A stretch of DNA of 64,000 nucleotides, taken from positions 234,467 through 298,466 of the forward strand of contig NZ_JAGEKR010000016.1 in the NCBI RefSeq assembly GCF_017565405.1. Direction: 5' to 3'. A program made the translations under genes and the position numbers. This DNA comes from Allobranchiibius sp. CTAmp26. Lineage in GTDB: Bacteria > Actinomycetota > Actinomycetes > Actinomycetales > Dermatophilaceae. The notes beneath the pieces are model-generated. The model did not search any database. It worked only from the letters and a program-made list of their open reading frames with translations, and was not told the DNA's origin. Every line of letters begins with the position of its first letter. The stretch's first letter is position 1. Below are positions 53,681-63,736 of this stretch, one piece after another.

Positions 53681-54292
53681 ATGACCCAGCCGTCCGACCA
53701 GCGCGCGAGCGACACCGGCGCTGCCGTACGCCGTTTCGTGGAGGCCTTCCCTCCCGGCGCGGACGTGCGCGTGCCGAGCCTGGCGTTCCTGGAGTACGCC
53801 GAGGGCCGACTGCCCGACGCGCTCGTGGAGCTGTGGCGCGCGTACGGCCTCGGGTTCTACGGCGACCAGGCGCTCGCGATCGTCGACCCGGGCCACTGGG
53901 TGTCGACCTTGCAGGTCTGGCTCGGCGACCAGGTCGGGAGCGTCCCCTTCGCCGTCACCAGCTTCGGGCACCTCTACCACTACGAGCGGGTCGACGGGCG
54001 GGACGTGATCTCCTGCCTCGACCCGCACTTCCAGACCAACACCGTCATCGACGGCGACATGACCGCGTTCCTGGGGGAGCACCTGCCCGGCCCGACCTCC
54101 CACCCGCGTGACCTCGCCGGACCGCACAAGGGCGCCCGGCAGCGCAAGGGCGAGCTGCGCGAGGGGGAGATCTACTTCTTCACCCCGATCCTGGCGCTCG
54201 GCGGCAAGGTGCACCCGGACAACCTCGACCGCGGCGACGGTGCGCGGCACCTGGACCTGATCCACGAGCGGGTCGGCCAGCAGCATCGCTGA
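53681..54292 (+). CDS. GAD-like / DUF1851 (Tdi1-type immunity) protein, orphan
   Basis: A 203-residue soluble protein. Residues about 20-130 match the GAD-like domain (LPDALVELWRAYGLGFYGDQ and AIVDPGHW), and residues about 150-200 match DUF1851, the C-domain of T6SS immunity proteins such as Tdi1 (GEIYFFTPILALGG). Tdi1 neutralises a DNase toxin; here no toxin, VgrG, PAAR or secretion gene is nearby, so the protein could be an orphan immunity protein or a repurposed paralogue. Ribosome site GAGGAG. Confidence 0.7.
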   Translation: MTQPSDQRASDTGAAVRRFVEAFPPGADVRVPSLAFLEYAEGRLPDALVELWRAYGLGFYGDQALAIVDPGHWVSTLQVWLGDQVGSVPFAVTSFGHLYHYERVDGRDVISCLDPHFQTNTVIDGDMTAFLGEHLPGPTSHPRDLAGPHKGARQRKGELREGEIYFFTPILALGGKVHPDNLDRGDGARHLDLIHERVGQQHR

Positions 54293-54301
54293 CCTGCGGA
54301 C

Positions 54302-55369
54302 TCACGCGGGTCCGCGCCAGGCGAACCGGTAGCTGACGCTCGCCATGGCCGTGGCGTCGCCCGATGCATCCGCCTGCACATCGACCTCCAGGTCGTACGC
54401 CGACGTCATCGCGTGCAGCGTGCGCTTGGAGCCTGCGAACAGAGCGGGGATCGCGGACGTCGGCAGTCCCAGCGCCGGTGCAGCCCGCAGCAACTGCGCG
54501 CGGGCCGAGGCGACCGACATGACCGACTCCGTGGTGGTGCGGCTCGGCGCCGCCCGTTCACGAGTGCGTTGCGGGTCGCCGTCCAGCCCTGAGGTCGAGG
54601 TCAACGAGTTCACGGCGAGGGTGACGGTGTCGTGCGGCGTACGCAGGGTCAGCCGCACGGGCGCCGTCGACGGCGGGGTTGGCTGCACGTCCGCCTGGCC
54701 GTAGTCGTCCAGGAATCCCAGTTCGGCCCGGCTCGGTCGAGTGCGCGCGTCGAGGTCCATCCGCCCGTCGTGCAGGACGGCGTCGACGGCGGCGTTGTGG
54801 TAGCGATCGAAGCTGAAGTAGTAGTACCGCTCACCGGGCGACGACAGCGTGGCCGACAAGTTCGACAGGCGTTGCACCTCGACGAAGAGGTCGCGCGACG
54901 GTGAACCGTCGACCAGCGCATCGACAGCGGACGGTCGGTGGGTGATGCCGAGCATCGAGGACTGCTCGGCGAGTGCCGCGTCGGCGGCGGCGTCGGACGG
55001 GTAGAGGACGTCGATCGTGAAGTACTTCGGCCGGTGGCTGCGGTCGATGTCCACGGCACCACCGACGTCGTCGGTGTCACCGTCGATGACATGGGCGGGC
55101 AGCCGCAGGACGCCACGGGGCAGCGTGATGCTCAGCTGGTACGTGTGCCGGTAGTGAGCCTCGTATCCGCGCCAGCTCTCGTCGGCGGGCAATCCGAAGG
55201 CGGCGCGGGTCGGGGTCTGCCGGAAATCGAGCGAGACGCGGCCATGGTGCACGATCGACGGCGGCGTCGGAGCCGCACCGGACCGGGTGCCACCCGCGTG
55301 GAAGCTCACACTGCACCCCGCGAGAGCGACGGTGACGATCACCGCTGCCGCACCCGCGCTGCGCCCCAT
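54302..55369 (-). CDS. Putative lipoprotein of unknown function
   Basis: A 355-residue protein with a lipobox: hydrophobic VIVTVALAGC with the lipidated Cys at residue 19, followed by SVSFHAGG. The mature part is beta-rich and Ser/Thr/Asp-rich (YYYFSFDRYHNAAVDAVL) with no domain recognised. It should be anchored on the outer side of the membrane. Divergent from the methyltransferase gene, convergent with the Tdi1-like gene (9-nt gap). Confidence 0.75.
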   Translation of the reverse strand: MGRSAGAAAVIVTVALAGCSVSFHAGGTRSGAAPTPPSIVHHGRVSLDFRQTPTRAAFGLPADESWRGYEAHYRHTYQLSITLPRGVLRLPAHVIDGDTDDVGGAVDIDRSHRPKYFTIDVLYPSDAAADAALAEQSSMLGITHRPSAVDALVDGSPSRDLFVEVQRLSNLSATLSSPGERYYYFSFDRYHNAAVDAVLHDGRMDLDARTRPSRAELGFLDDYGQADVQPTPPSTAPVRLTLRTPHDTVTLAVNSLTSTSGLDGDPQRTRERAAPSRTTTESVMSVASARAQLLRAAPALGLPTSAIPALFAGSKRTLHAMTSAYDLEVDVQADASGDATAMASVSYRFAWRGPA

Positions 55370-55462
55370 GCAGGAAGTATGGGCACATCGCCGCGGCGAC
55401 CGGGTGCATCATGAGATCCCTCGCACGAGACGAGCGGTGACCACCGCGGTGAGGACGGTGAC

Positions 55463-56275
55463 ATGCGGACTCCACCATCGCCCGAAGGGCCGCTCGACGG
55501 CGGCTGGGGCTTCCAGATCCCCGGCAAGGACTACGACTCCTTCATGGGCCGCTACTCCCGTCCGCTCGCGACGCAGTTCGCGGACGCCGCCGACGTGAGC
55601 GCGGGTCTGACAGTGCTCGACGTGGGGTGCGGCCCGGGCGCGTTGACGGGCGAACTCGTCACGCGGCTCGGGGTCCGCTCGGTGATGGCGTGCGACCCCT
55701 CCGCCCCGTTCGTGCAGGAGTGCTCGGCGCGTCACCCCGGCGTCGACGTACGTCCCGGGGCCGCTGAGGAGATTCCGTTCGACGACGCGTCCTTCGACGT
55801 CGTCCTCGCGCAGCTGGTGCTGCATTTCGTCGGTGATCCGGAACGCGCGCTGGCGCAGTTCCGACGGGTGCTGCGGCCGCAGGGGCGGGCGGCGGTCTGT
55901 GTCTGGGACGCCGCGGGCGGCATGCAGATGCTGCGGGCCTTCTGGGACGCCGCGCTCGCGGTCGATCCAGCGGCTCCCGACGAGTCGCGCCACCTGCGCT
56001 TCGGGCAGGCGGGCGAGGTCAGCGAGCTGTTCGCGGCGGCCGGGTGGCGCGCACTGCCCGAGACCACGCTGACCGTCAGCGCGGCGTACGACGACTTCGA
56101 CGATCTGTGGTCCGGCTTCCTCGCGGGTGTCGGGCCGGCCGGCGCGTACTGCCTCGGTCTGTCCGAGCAGCACCGTGCGCAGGTGCGCGCGCAGGTGTTC
56201 CACGGCCTGGGTTCGCCGACCGGCGGTTTCTCCTTGGACGCGGTGGCTCGGTGTGCCGTCGCGGTCGCCCCCTGA
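55463..56275 (+). CDS. Class I SAM-dependent methyltransferase
   Basis: A 270-residue methyltransferase: motif I VLDVGCGPGALTGEL, acidic loop DPSAPFVQECSARHP, motif around DDASFDVVLAQLVLHFVGDP and LRPQGRAAVCVWD. It resembles UbiE-like or small-molecule methyltransferases; the substrate is unknown. ATG has GAGG upstream. It is divergent from the lipoprotein gene and separated from ileS by the T-box region. Confidence 0.88.
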   Translation: MRTPPSPEGPLDGGWGFQIPGKDYDSFMGRYSRPLATQFADAADVSAGLTVLDVGCGPGALTGELVTRLGVRSVMACDPSAPFVQECSARHPGVDVRPGAAEEIPFDDASFDVVLAQLVLHFVGDPERALAQFRRVLRPQGRAAVCVWDAAGGMQMLRAFWDAALAVDPAAPDESRHLRFGQAGEVSELFAAAGWRALPETTLTVSAAYDDFDDLWSGFLAGVGPAGAYCLGLSEQHRAQVRAQVFHGLGSPTGGFSLDAVARCAVAVAP

Positions 56276-56359
56276 CGCCCACCGCGTCGAAAGACCGCCC
56301 ACCTCGTCGCCCCGTGCGCCGCGCGGGGGCGATCCCGCGCCGACGCCGTACACTCGTCA

Positions 56360-56592
56360 TTACAGCGTTCGAGCCGTCATCAGCGGCGAGCTTCCGGAAG
56401 AACGGCGTTAGCAGCGCCCAGTAGACCCGGACGGGACGAGCCCGTCACAGCTCAGGAACAAGCGGTCGTGCGTTCCCGCCCAGCGGGACGTGCGGCAAGC
56501 GGGGTGGTACCGCGGTGTCGCCGGTGACAGACCGGCGTACGTCGTCCTCGGGCAGTGCAGAGGACGATTCGCAGACCGAAGGATGCACCCGC
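56360..56592 (+). promoter_or_regulatory. T-box riboswitch of ileS (translational type, ultrashort Stem I)
   Basis: The T-box bulge segment GGGTGGTACCGCGG at about 56502-56515 carries TGGT that pairs with the tRNA-Ile ACCA end. The only candidate specifier, an ATC (Ile), lies in a tiny hairpin GCCG-TCATCAG-CGGC at 56373-56387, the ultrashort Stem I layout known from actinobacterial ileS leaders. After the T-box, GTCGTCCTC/GAGGACGA can form a sequestering stem near the ribosome site GAAGG, so control is probably of translation start. TACACT at 56349-56354 is a candidate -10. Confidence 0.9.
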
Positions 56593-59500
56593 ATGACCTA
56601 CCCGAAGGTCGATCCCACCGCCGACGGCGGCCCCGCAACGACGGGCTCCGGTGTCGCACCCAGCCCGGACTTCCCGGCCATCGAGGGCGCGGTGCTGGAC
56701 TACTGGGCGAAGGACGACACCTTCCGGGCCTCGGTGCAGCAGCGCGACGCGGGCCAGGACGGCAGCAACGAGTTCGTCTTCTACGACGGCCCGCCGTTCG
56801 CCAACGGCCTGCCGCACTACGGCCACCTGCTGACCGGCTACGTCAAGGACCTCATCCCGCGCTATCAGACGATGCGCGGCAAGCGGGTCGAACGACGCTT
56901 CGGCTGGGACACCCACGGGCTGCCGGCGGAGCTGGAGGCCATGAAGCAGCTCGGCCTGAAGACCAAGGACGAGATCCTCGACATGGGCGTCGAGACGTTC
57001 AACGACGCGGCGCGCGCGTCGGTGCTGCGGTACACGGGGGAGTGGGAGTCCTACGTGCACCGGATGGGCCGGTGGGTGGACTTCGAGAACGACTACAAGA
57101 CCCTCAACCCGCAGTACATGGAGTCGGTCACCTGGGCGTTCAAGACGCTCTACGACAAGGGCCTGATCTACGAGGGCTTCCGCGTGCTGCCCTACTGCTG
57201 GAACGACGAGACGCCGCTGTCCAACCACGAGCTGCGGATGGACGACGACGTCTACCAGATGCGCCAGGACCCGGCCGTGACCGTCGGACTGCGTCTGGAG
57301 ACGGGGGAGCTGGCGCTCATCTGGACCACCACGCCGTGGACGCTGCCGTCCAACCTCGCGATCATGGTGCGCCCGGACATCGACTATGTCGTGCTGGAGT
57401 CGGACGTCACCGGCACCACCGAGCGCTACATCCTCGCGGCGGCCCGCGCGGCGTCGTACGCCAAGGACCTCTTCGGTGCCGCGGACGCCGACTGGGAGTC
57501 CCACGTCGTGCAGCGGCTGACCGGGGCCGACCTGCTCGGTCGCACCTACACTCCGCCGTTCGGCTACTACCTGGGCCACGAGAACGCCTTCCGCGTGGTC
57601 GAGGCCGACTTCGTCACCACCGAGGACGGCACCGGGCTCGTGCACAGCGCGGGCGCCTTCGGTGAGGAGGACATGGTCGTCACCGACCGCGAGGGCATGC
57701 AGCCGGTGATCCCGGTCGGCCCCGACGGGCGCTTCACCGCACCGGTCGACGAGTACGAGGGCATGCAGGTCTTCGACGCCAACTCCCACATCATCGACGA
57801 CCTCAAGGCCGCCACCCGCGGAGCGACGGAGCACGGCCGGGTTACCCCGGGCACCGTGCTGCTGCGCCGCGAGACCTACGACCACAGTTATCCGCACTGC
57901 TGGCGTTGCCGCAACCCGCTCATCTACATGGCGGTGTCGTCTTGGTTCGTGCAGGTCACCGCGATCAAGGAGCGCATGCTCGCGCACAACCAGGAGATCA
58001 CCTGGGTGCCCGGCGGCGTGCGGGACGGCCAGTTCGGCAAGTGGCTCGAGGGCGCACGCGACTGGTCGATCACCCGCAACCGCTTCTGGGGCAGCCCCGT
58101 GCCGGTGTGGAAGTCCGACGACCCGGCCCACCCCCGGATCGACGTCTACGGGTCGTTCGAGGAGTTGGAGCGCGACTTCGGCGTGCTGCCGGGTCGGATC
58201 GACCCCGCCACCGGTGAGCGCGTGCCCGATCTGCACCGCCCCTACATCGACGAGCTGACCAGGCCCAATCCCGATGACCCGAGCGGGAACTCGACGATGC
58301 GCCGGGTGAGCGACGTGCTCGACGTGTGGTTCGACTCCGGGTCGATGCCCTACGGCCAAGTGCACTACCCGTTCGAGAACGCCGACTGGTTCGAGCACCA
58401 CTTTCCGGGCGATTTCATCGTGGAGTACATCGGTCAGACCCGCGGCTGGTTCTACACGCTGCACGTGCTGGCGGCGGGTCTCTTCGACCGGCCGGCGTTC
58501 AAGTCGGTCATCTGCCACGGCATCGTGCTCGGCTCCGACGGCGCCAAGATGTCCAAGTCACTCGGCAACTACCCCGACGTGTCCGAGGTCTTCGACCGCG
58601 ACGGCGCCGACGCGATGCGCTGGTTCCTCATGGCCAGCCCGATCCTGCGCGGCGGCAACCTCGTCGTGACCGAGCAGGGCATCCGGGACGGCGTCCGTCA
58701 GGTGATGATGCCGCTGTGGAGCAGCTGGTACTTCTTCAGCCTCTACGCGAACGCCGCCGGGTACGAGGCGAAGTGGTCCACGGCCAGCACCGACGTGCTG
58801 GACCGCTACCTGCTCGCCAAGCTGCGCGACCTGGTCGACACCACGCAGGCCCAGCTCGACGTCTACGACATCGCCGGGGCGTGCGAGAGCGTCGGCGGGT
58901 TCCTCGACGTCCTCACCAACTGGTACATCCGCCGATCGCGCGAACGTTTCTGGGATGCGGAGGCGCGCGGTTCGGACGCTACGCACGCCGCGTTCGACAC
59001 GCTCTACACCGCGCTGGAGGTGCTGACCCGGGTCGCGGCGCCGCTGCTGCCCTTCGAGGCCGAGCAGATCTGGCGCGGCCTGACCGGCGGCCGGTCGGTG
59101 CACCTGACCGACTGGCCGACCGCCGACGACCTGCCTCGGGACGAGGCGCTGGTCGAGGCCATGGACCGGGCGCGCGCCATCTGCTCGACCACCTCGAGTC
59201 TGCGCAAGGCCCACCAGCTGCGGGTGCGGCTGCCCCTGCCGAGCGTCACGGTCGTCGTGCCCAACCCGCAGGCGCTGGCCGACTTCACCGGCGTCATCGC
59301 CGACGAGGTCAACGTGCGCGACGTACGGCTCGCCGACCTCGCGGACGCCACGCAGGAGGAGTACGGCGTCACGCAGCGGCTCTCGGTGAACGCTCGGGCC
59401 GCGGGCCCGCGTCTCGGCCGGGCCGTGCAGCAGGCGATCAAGGGCAGTAAGTCCGACGACTGGTCGGTGGCGGACGACGGCACCGTGACCAGTGGTGGAC

Positions 59501-59916
59501 TCGCCCTGCTCGAGGGTGAGTACACCCTGGAGACAGTGGTTTCCGGCGACGCCGCATCCACGCAGGTGCCCGCCATGCTCCCCAGCGGCGGCTTCATCGT
59601 CCTCGACACCGCCGTCACCGACGAGCTGCGGGCCGAGGGGCTCGCGCGCGACGTGATCCGCGCGGTGCAGCAGGAACGCCGCGAGGCGGGCCTCGACGTG
59701 AGCGACCGGATCAGCCTCTCGGTCGCCGGTGACGACGACGTGTGGCAGGCCGTGGTCGCCCACCAGTCGTTGATCATGGGCGAGACCCTGGCGGTGCAGT
59801 TCGGCGCCGCCGGCGCCGGTCACGAGCTTCCCGGTGGCACCGTCGTGCAGCTCGGTGACGGCAAGAAGGTCACCATCGCCGTCAGTGTGCCGAGCCGGCC
59901 GGGGGACCGGCGATGA
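56593..59916 (+). CDS. ileS: Isoleucyl-tRNA synthetase
   Basis: Charges tRNA-Ile (1107 residues, long type). Motifs: [14 protein letters not shown] (HIGH), editing domain with [14 protein letters not shown] as [14 protein letters not shown] and anticodon-binding helices, and a long C-terminal region of the eukaryotic-like (ileS2) type. It is the first gene of a unit with a GNAT gene overlapping its stop (ATGA), then folC, a DUF4233 gene and uppP. Controlled by the upstream T-box. Confidence 0.96.
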   Translation: MTYPKVDPTADGGPATTGSGVAPSPDFPAIEGAVLDYWAKDDTFRASVQQRDAGQDGSNEFVFYDGPPFANGLPHYGHLLTGYVKDLIPRYQTMRGKRVERRFGWDTHGLPAELEAMKQLGLKTKDEILDMGVETFNDAARASVLRYTGEWESYVHRMGRWVDFENDYKTLNPQYMESVTWAFKTLYDKGLIYEGFRVLPYCWNDETPLSNHELRMDDDVYQMRQDPAVTVGLRLETGELALIWTTTPWTLPSNLAIMVRPDIDYVVLESDVTGTTERYILAAARAASYAKDLFGAADADWESHVVQRLTGADLLGRTYTPPFGYYLGHENAFRVVEADFVTTEDGTGLVHSAGAFGEEDMVVTDREGMQPVIPVGPDGRFTAPVDEYEGMQVFDANSHIIDDLKAATRGATEHGRVTPGTVLLRRETYDHSYPHCWRCRNPLIYMAVSSWFVQVTAIKERMLAHNQEITWVPGGVRDGQFGKWLEGARDWSITRNRFWGSPVPVWKSDDPAHPRIDVYGSFEELERDFGVLPGRIDPATGERVPDLHRPYIDELTRPNPDDPSGNSTMRRVSDVLDVWFDSGSMPYGQVHYPFENADWFEHHFPGDFIVEYIGQTRGWFYTLHVLAAGLFDRPAFKSVICHGIVLGSDGAKMSKSLGNYPDVSEVFDRDGADAMRWFLMASPILRGGNLVVTEQGIRDGVRQVMMPLWSSWYFFSLYANAAGYEAKWSTASTDVLDRYLLAKLRDLVDTTQAQLDVYDIAGACESVGGFLDVLTNWYIRRSRERFWDAEARGSDATHAAFDTLYTALEVLTRVAAPLLPFEAEQIWRGLTGGRSVHLTDWPTADDLPRDEALVEAMDRARAICSTTSSLRKAHQLRVRLPLPSVTVVVPNPQALADFTGVIADEVNVRDVRLADLADATQEEYGVTQRLSVNARAAGPRLGRAVQQAIKGSKSDDWSVADDGTVTSGGLALLEGEYTLETVVSGDAASTQVPAMLPSGGFIVLDTAVTDELRAEGLARDVIRAVQQERREAGLDVSDRISLSVAGDDDVWQAVVAHQSLIMGETLAVQFGAAGAGHELPGGTVVQLGDGKKVTIAVSVPSRPGDRR

Positions 59917-60425
59917 CCGCCGGTCAGGTGTCCGCCGAGATCGTGATCCGCGAGGCGGTCGGCGACGACCTGCGCGGGGTCATGGAGGTGGGTCGGCAGA
60001 CCTGGCCGATCACGTACGGACCCATCGCGGGTGACGACTACGTGGCCATGGGTCTGGCGAAGTGGTGGACCGCGGACGCCACGATCCCTGCCATCCGGTC
60101 CGGACGGGCGACCGTGGCCGCGATCGGGGACGAGATCATCGGGGTGTCCGTGGTCGGACCCCTCGGCGACGAGATCGCCCTCTGGAAGCTCTACGTGCTG
60201 CCCGTGCATCAGGGCAGCGGCGTGGGGTCCCGACTGCTGCGTACGGCGATCGACCGTGCGACCGACGACGGATGGAAGAGCATGGTCCTGTCCTACCTGG
60301 ACGGCAACGTGAACGCTGCGGGGTTCTATGCCCACTTCGGTTTCGAGTTCTACGACCGGGAGACCGCGGGTTCCGGTGTGCCGGACAGCATCTGGGTGCG
60401 CCGCGTGCTGCGGGGTGACGCGTGA
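59913..60425 (+). CDS. GNAT-family N-acetyltransferase
   Basis: A 170-residue GNAT protein: [23 protein letters not shown], the conserved [19 protein letters not shown] acetyl-CoA loop, and [19 protein letters not shown]. It lies between ileS and folC, translationally coupled to both (4-nt overlaps with each). The substrate is unknown. Its position suggests cotranscription with the aminoacylation and folate genes rather than a linked function. Confidence 0.87.
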   Translation: MTAGQVSAEIVIREAVGDDLRGVMEVGRQTWPITYGPIAGDDYVAMGLAKWWTADATIPAIRSGRATVAAIGDEIIGVSVVGPLGDEIALWKLYVLPVHQGSGVGSRLLRTAIDRATDDGWKSMVLSYLDGNVNAAGFYAHFGFEFYDRETAGSGVPDSIWVRRVLRGDA

Positions 60426-61813
60426 GCAGCGGGCGTCCGGACGCCGCGGCGCGGGAGGCCGCCGCGCAGCTGGAACTGCGCAAGCGGCTGCGCGAGGTCG
60501 AGGCCGAGATCCTCGCCCGGGCCCCAGAGAGCACTCCGGAGCCGTCGCTGCAGCGCGTCGTGCAGGTCATGGAGCTGCTGGGCGAGCCTCAGCGCACCTT
60601 CCCGGTGATCCACCTGACCGGCACCAACGGCAAGACGAGCACGACCCGGTTCATCGAGCGCATCCTGCGCGAGATGGGTCTGTCGACGGGGCGGTTCACC
60701 TCGCCGCACCTGCACGACATCCGTGAGCGGATCGCGTTGAACGGCAAGCCGATCGACCCCGAGCGTTTCGTCGCGACGTACGACGACGTGCTGCCGTACG
60801 TGCAGCTCGTCGATCAGCGCGCGGCGGAGGCCGGTGAGCCGCGTACGACGTACTTCGAACTACTGGTGGTGATGGCGTACGCCGCGTTCGCAGACGCCCC
60901 GGTGGACGTTGCCATCGTCGAGGTCGGTCTCGGGGGTCGGTGGGACGCGACCAACGTCGTTGACGGGCAGGTCGCGGTCATCACCCCGATCGACATCGAC
61001 CACCAGCGGCTGCTCGGCAACACCGTCGAGGAGATCACCCTCGAGAAGCGCGACATCATCAAGGCCGGTGCGATCGCGGTGGTGGGTCGCCAGGAGCCCG
61101 ACGTGCACGAGCTGATCGCGGAGCGCGCCCAGGAGGTGGGCGCCACCGTGGTCGCCGAGGACGAACGGTTCTCCGTGCTGGCCCGCGACCAGGCGGTCGG
61201 CGGTCAGCAGGTGTCGGTCCGCGGTCTCGCCGGCGACTACAACGATCTGTTCCTGCCGCTCTTCGGCGACCACCAGGCGCACAACGTCGTCACGGCGATC
61301 GCGGCCGTCGAGGCCTTCGTCGGGGGAGGCGAGCAGCCGCTCGACATCGACGTGCTGCGTGAGGCACTGGAGCGGGTCACCTCGCCGGGCCGCCTGGAGA
61401 TCGTCCGCCGGTCGCCGACCGTGCTCGTCGACGCCGCGCACAACCCCGCCGGTGCGCGGGCGCTGCGGGACGCCCTGGAGGACTCGTTCAACTTCGCCAA
61501 GCTCGTCGGTGTCGTGGCGATCCTGCAGGACAAGGACGCCGACGCGATCCTGCAGACGCTCGAACCGGTGCTGGACGAGATCGTCGTGACGCGCACCCGC
61601 TCCGCGCGGGCGACCGACCCCGATCGGCTGGGCGAGCTCGCCACCGAGATCTTCGGCGAGGACCGGGTCTTCGTCGTCCCGAGCCTGCCGGAGGCCTTGG
61701 ACCGGGCCGCGGAGCTCGCCGACGAGGGTGGCGTGGCCGGCGGGGTGCTCGCGACCGGATCCGTCGTCACGGCGGCCGAGGTGCGCGCGCTGCTCGGGTC
61801 GACCGACACGTGA
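60422..61813 (+). CDS. folC: Folylpolyglutamate synthase / dihydrofolate synthase
   Basis: ATP-dependent ligase that adds glutamate to dihydropteroate and to folates (463 residues). Mur-ligase fold: P-loop LTGTNGKTSTTRF, MGLSTGRFTSPHLHDIRERI, VGLGGRWDATNVV, ITPIDIDHQRLLGNT and the C-terminal VDAAHNPAGARAL. GTG start coupled to the GNAT gene; its stop overlaps the DUF4233 gene (GTGA). The order ileS or valS, folC, DUF4233, ndk is common in actinobacteria. Confidence 0.96.
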   Translation: MSSGRPDAAAREAAAQLELRKRLREVEAEILARAPESTPEPSLQRVVQVMELLGEPQRTFPVIHLTGTNGKTSTTRFIERILREMGLSTGRFTSPHLHDIRERIALNGKPIDPERFVATYDDVLPYVQLVDQRAAEAGEPRTTYFELLVVMAYAAFADAPVDVAIVEVGLGGRWDATNVVDGQVAVITPIDIDHQRLLGNTVEEITLEKRDIIKAGAIAVVGRQEPDVHELIAERAQEVGATVVAEDERFSVLARDQAVGGQQVSVRGLAGDYNDLFLPLFGDHQAHNVVTAIAAVEAFVGGGEQPLDIDVLREALERVTSPGRLEIVRRSPTVLVDAAHNPAGARALRDALEDSFNFAKLVGVVAILQDKDADAILQTLEPVLDEIVVTRTRSARATDPDRLGELATEIFGEDRVFVVPSLPEALDRAAELADEGGVAGGVLATGSVVTAAEVRALLGSTDT

Positions 61814-62232
61814 GCGGCGCGAGCGTCCCCTCACACCGTTACGCCCCCGGTGGCGTGCTGGTGTACGGCGTCGGCGACCGGATGACCCGGCGGCTGGCCG
61901 CCGTCGTGGTCGCATTCCAGGTGGTCGTGGTCCTGCTCGGCGGCCTGGTGGCGTACGCGATCGCGAAGTCCCGCGACGGCGTCGGCCACCCGGCGTACCT
62001 CTGGGTCGGCGGGGTGCTGGCCGTGCTCTGCATCGTCACGGCGGGAACGATGCGCCGCCCCTGGGGTGTCGCGCTGGGATGGGCGGTCCAGATCGCTACG
62101 CTGGCCGCGGTTTTCGTGGTGCCGTTGATGTTCGTGGTGGGGGTGATCTTCCTCGCGCTGTGGATCACGGCACTGGTGCAGGGCCGCAAGATGGACCAGC
62201 TGACCGCCGACTACTTGGAGCAACAACCGTGA
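61810..62232 (+). CDS. DUF4233 membrane protein
   Basis: A 140-residue protein of the DUF4233 family, with four hydrophobic segments (about residues 28-50, 60-80, 88-104 and 105-126) and a hydrophilic N-terminus. It always follows folC in actinobacteria, which suggests a link with folate or membrane metabolism, but no function is known. GTG start inside the folC stop. Confidence 0.85.
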   Translation: MSGASVPSHRYAPGGVLVYGVGDRMTRRLAAVVVAFQVVVVLLGGLVAYAIAKSRDGVGHPAYLWVGGVLAVLCIVTAGTMRRPWGVALGWAVQIATLAAVFVVPLMFVVGVIFLALWITALVQGRKMDQLTADYLEQQP

Positions 62233-62263
62233 CCGTCCCGACCGCTCGCATCCCGGTGACCGC

Positions 62264-63091
62264 ATGAGTTGGATCGAAGCGGTGCTGCTCGGCATCGTGC
62301 AGGGTCTGACCGAGTTCATCCCGGTGTCCTCCTCGGCGCACCAGTTGATCGCCGGTCGGCTCTTCTTCCACAACGACGGCGGCGGATCGGCGTTCACCGC
62401 CATCAACCAGCTCGGCACCGAGACGGCGGTGCTCGTCTACTTCTGGCGGGACATCGTGCGGCTGATCCGCGCGGGCGTACTTGCGCTGCGGCGCAAGCTG
62501 CCCTGGTCCGACCCGGACGCGCGGGAGTTCCTGCTGGTCATCATCGGCACCCTGCCGATCGGCGTCCTCGGACTGATCTTCAAGCACGCGATCGAGGGCC
62601 CGGCGCGCAATCTGTGGATCACCGCCAGCATGCTGCTGCTCTTCGCCCTGGTGATCGCCTACGCCGACAGCACCGCGCGGCAGACCAAGCAGGTCGAGGA
62701 CCTCACCACCCGCGACGGCATCTTCTTCGGCCTCTGGCAGGCGTTGGCGCTGATCCCGGGCGTCTCCCGGTCCGGCGGCACGATGAGCGGCGGGTTGCTG
62801 ATGGGCTACCGCCGCGAGTCGGCCGCGCGCTACTCGTTCCTGCTCGCGATCCCCGCGGTGTGGTCCTCCGGCCTGTTCGAGCTGGCCGGTGAGGTCTCCA
62901 AACCCAACCCCGACGGCTGGGGACAGGTGGCCGTCGCGACCGTCCTCGCCTTCGTCATCGGATACGCCGTCATTGCTTGGCTGATGCGCTACCTCACGAC
63001 GCACACGCTGCGCCCGTTCGTCTTCTACCGGCTCGCGCTGGCCGTGGTGCTCTTCGTGCTGCTCTCGGTCGGCGCCCTCCAGGCCACCTGA
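62264..63091 (+). CDS. uppP: Undecaprenyl-diphosphatase
   Basis: Membrane phosphatase that recycles undecaprenyl diphosphate to the carrier lipid for peptidoglycan synthesis (275 residues, eight hydrophobic segments). Signature motifs: GLTEFIPVSSSAHQLI (active-site region) and LIPGVSRSGGTMSGGLLMGYRRESAARYSF. Overexpression of the family gives bacitracin resistance. It follows the DUF4233 gene by 31 nt and may be in the ileS-folC transcript. A dyad element follows it. Confidence 0.96.
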   Translation: MSWIEAVLLGIVQGLTEFIPVSSSAHQLIAGRLFFHNDGGGSAFTAINQLGTETAVLVYFWRDIVRLIRAGVLALRRKLPWSDPDAREFLLVIIGTLPIGVLGLIFKHAIEGPARNLWITASMLLLFALVIAYADSTARQTKQVEDLTTRDGIFFGLWQALALIPGVSRSGGTMSGGLLMGYRRESAARYSFLLAIPAVWSSGLFELAGEVSKPNPDGWGQVAVATVLAFVIGYAVIAWLMRYLTTHTLRPFVFYRLALAVVLFVLLSVGALQAT

Positions 63092-63102
63092 GGCGGCCCA
63101 CC

Positions 63103-63164
63103 CGCCGACTGCGCATGTCGCGGTGGTCCAGGGTGCAGTCTCGGGTCGCGACATGCGCAGTCGG
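63103..63164. repeat. Long dyad element between uppP and ndk
   Basis: Perfect 19-bp inverted repeat (GCCGACTGCGCATGTCGCG, 63103-63121, and its complement 63146-63164) with a 24-nt loop that contains a related GCAGTC. It may serve as the terminator of the uppP unit. Confidence 0.8.
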
Positions 63165-63184
63165 CACCGCGTACGCCGTACAAG

Positions 63185-63190
63185 TAGGGT
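63185..63190 (+). promoter_or_regulatory. -10 box, leaderless promoter of ndk
   Basis: TAGGGT lies 7 nt before the ndk GTG. Confidence 0.5.
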
Positions 63191-63197
63191 TTCGCCC

Positions 63198-63617
63198 GTG
63201 ACTGAGCAGACCGAACGCACCCTGGTGATCGTCAAACCCGACGGCTTCCGCCGCGGCCTGACCGGGGAGGTGCTGCGCCGGATCGAGGCCAAGGGCTACG
63301 TGCTGGCCGACCTGCACATCACGACCCCGGACCGTGAGCGCCTCGCCCGGCACTACGAGGAGCACCAGGGCAAGCCGTTCTACGAGCCGCTGGTGGACTT
63401 CATGTCCTCGGGGCCCGCGACGTTCGTCGTGGTCGAGGGGCAGCGCTGCATCGAGGGGTTCCGCGCCCTCGCCGGCGCCACCGACCCGACGAAGGCACTG
63501 CCCGGCACCATCCGCGGCGACCTCGGACGCGACTGGGGCGAGAAGGTGCAGGCCAACATCGTGCACGGCTCGGACTCACCGGAGTCCGCCGCCCGCGAGA
63601 TCTCCATCTGGTTCTAG
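63198..63617 (+). CDS. ndk: Nucleoside diphosphate kinase
   Basis: Transfers the gamma phosphate of ATP to nucleoside diphosphates through a phosphohistidine (139 residues, normal length). Motifs: TLVIVKPDGFRRGLTGEVLRRIE, the active-site His in NIVHGSDSPESA and GTIRGDLGRDW. The GTG at 63198 follows the leaderless -10. It is the last gene in the window; its downstream region is repetitive DNA. Confidence 0.97.
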   Translation: MTEQTERTLVIVKPDGFRRGLTGEVLRRIEAKGYVLADLHITTPDRERLARHYEEHQGKPFYEPLVDFMSSGPATFVVVEGQRCIEGFRALAGATDPTKALPGTIRGDLGRDWGEKVQANIVHGSDSPESAAREISIWF

Positions 63618-63736
63618 TCACCCCACGAAGACCACCCCACGAAGTTCTCCCCCGCTTCGCTCCTCCGATACTTCGCGGGGACCCCGGTTTCACTCCACGA
63701 CGTCCTTCATCCGCCGAGGTTCTCAGTCGGACGTTC
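63618..63736. other. Degenerate repeat-rich intergenic DNA
   Basis: Starts with two copies of ACCCCACGAAG and an imperfect CCCCGC...GCGGGG dyad; no gene and no clear terminator. It leads into the 51-bp repeat array. Confidence 0.5.
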
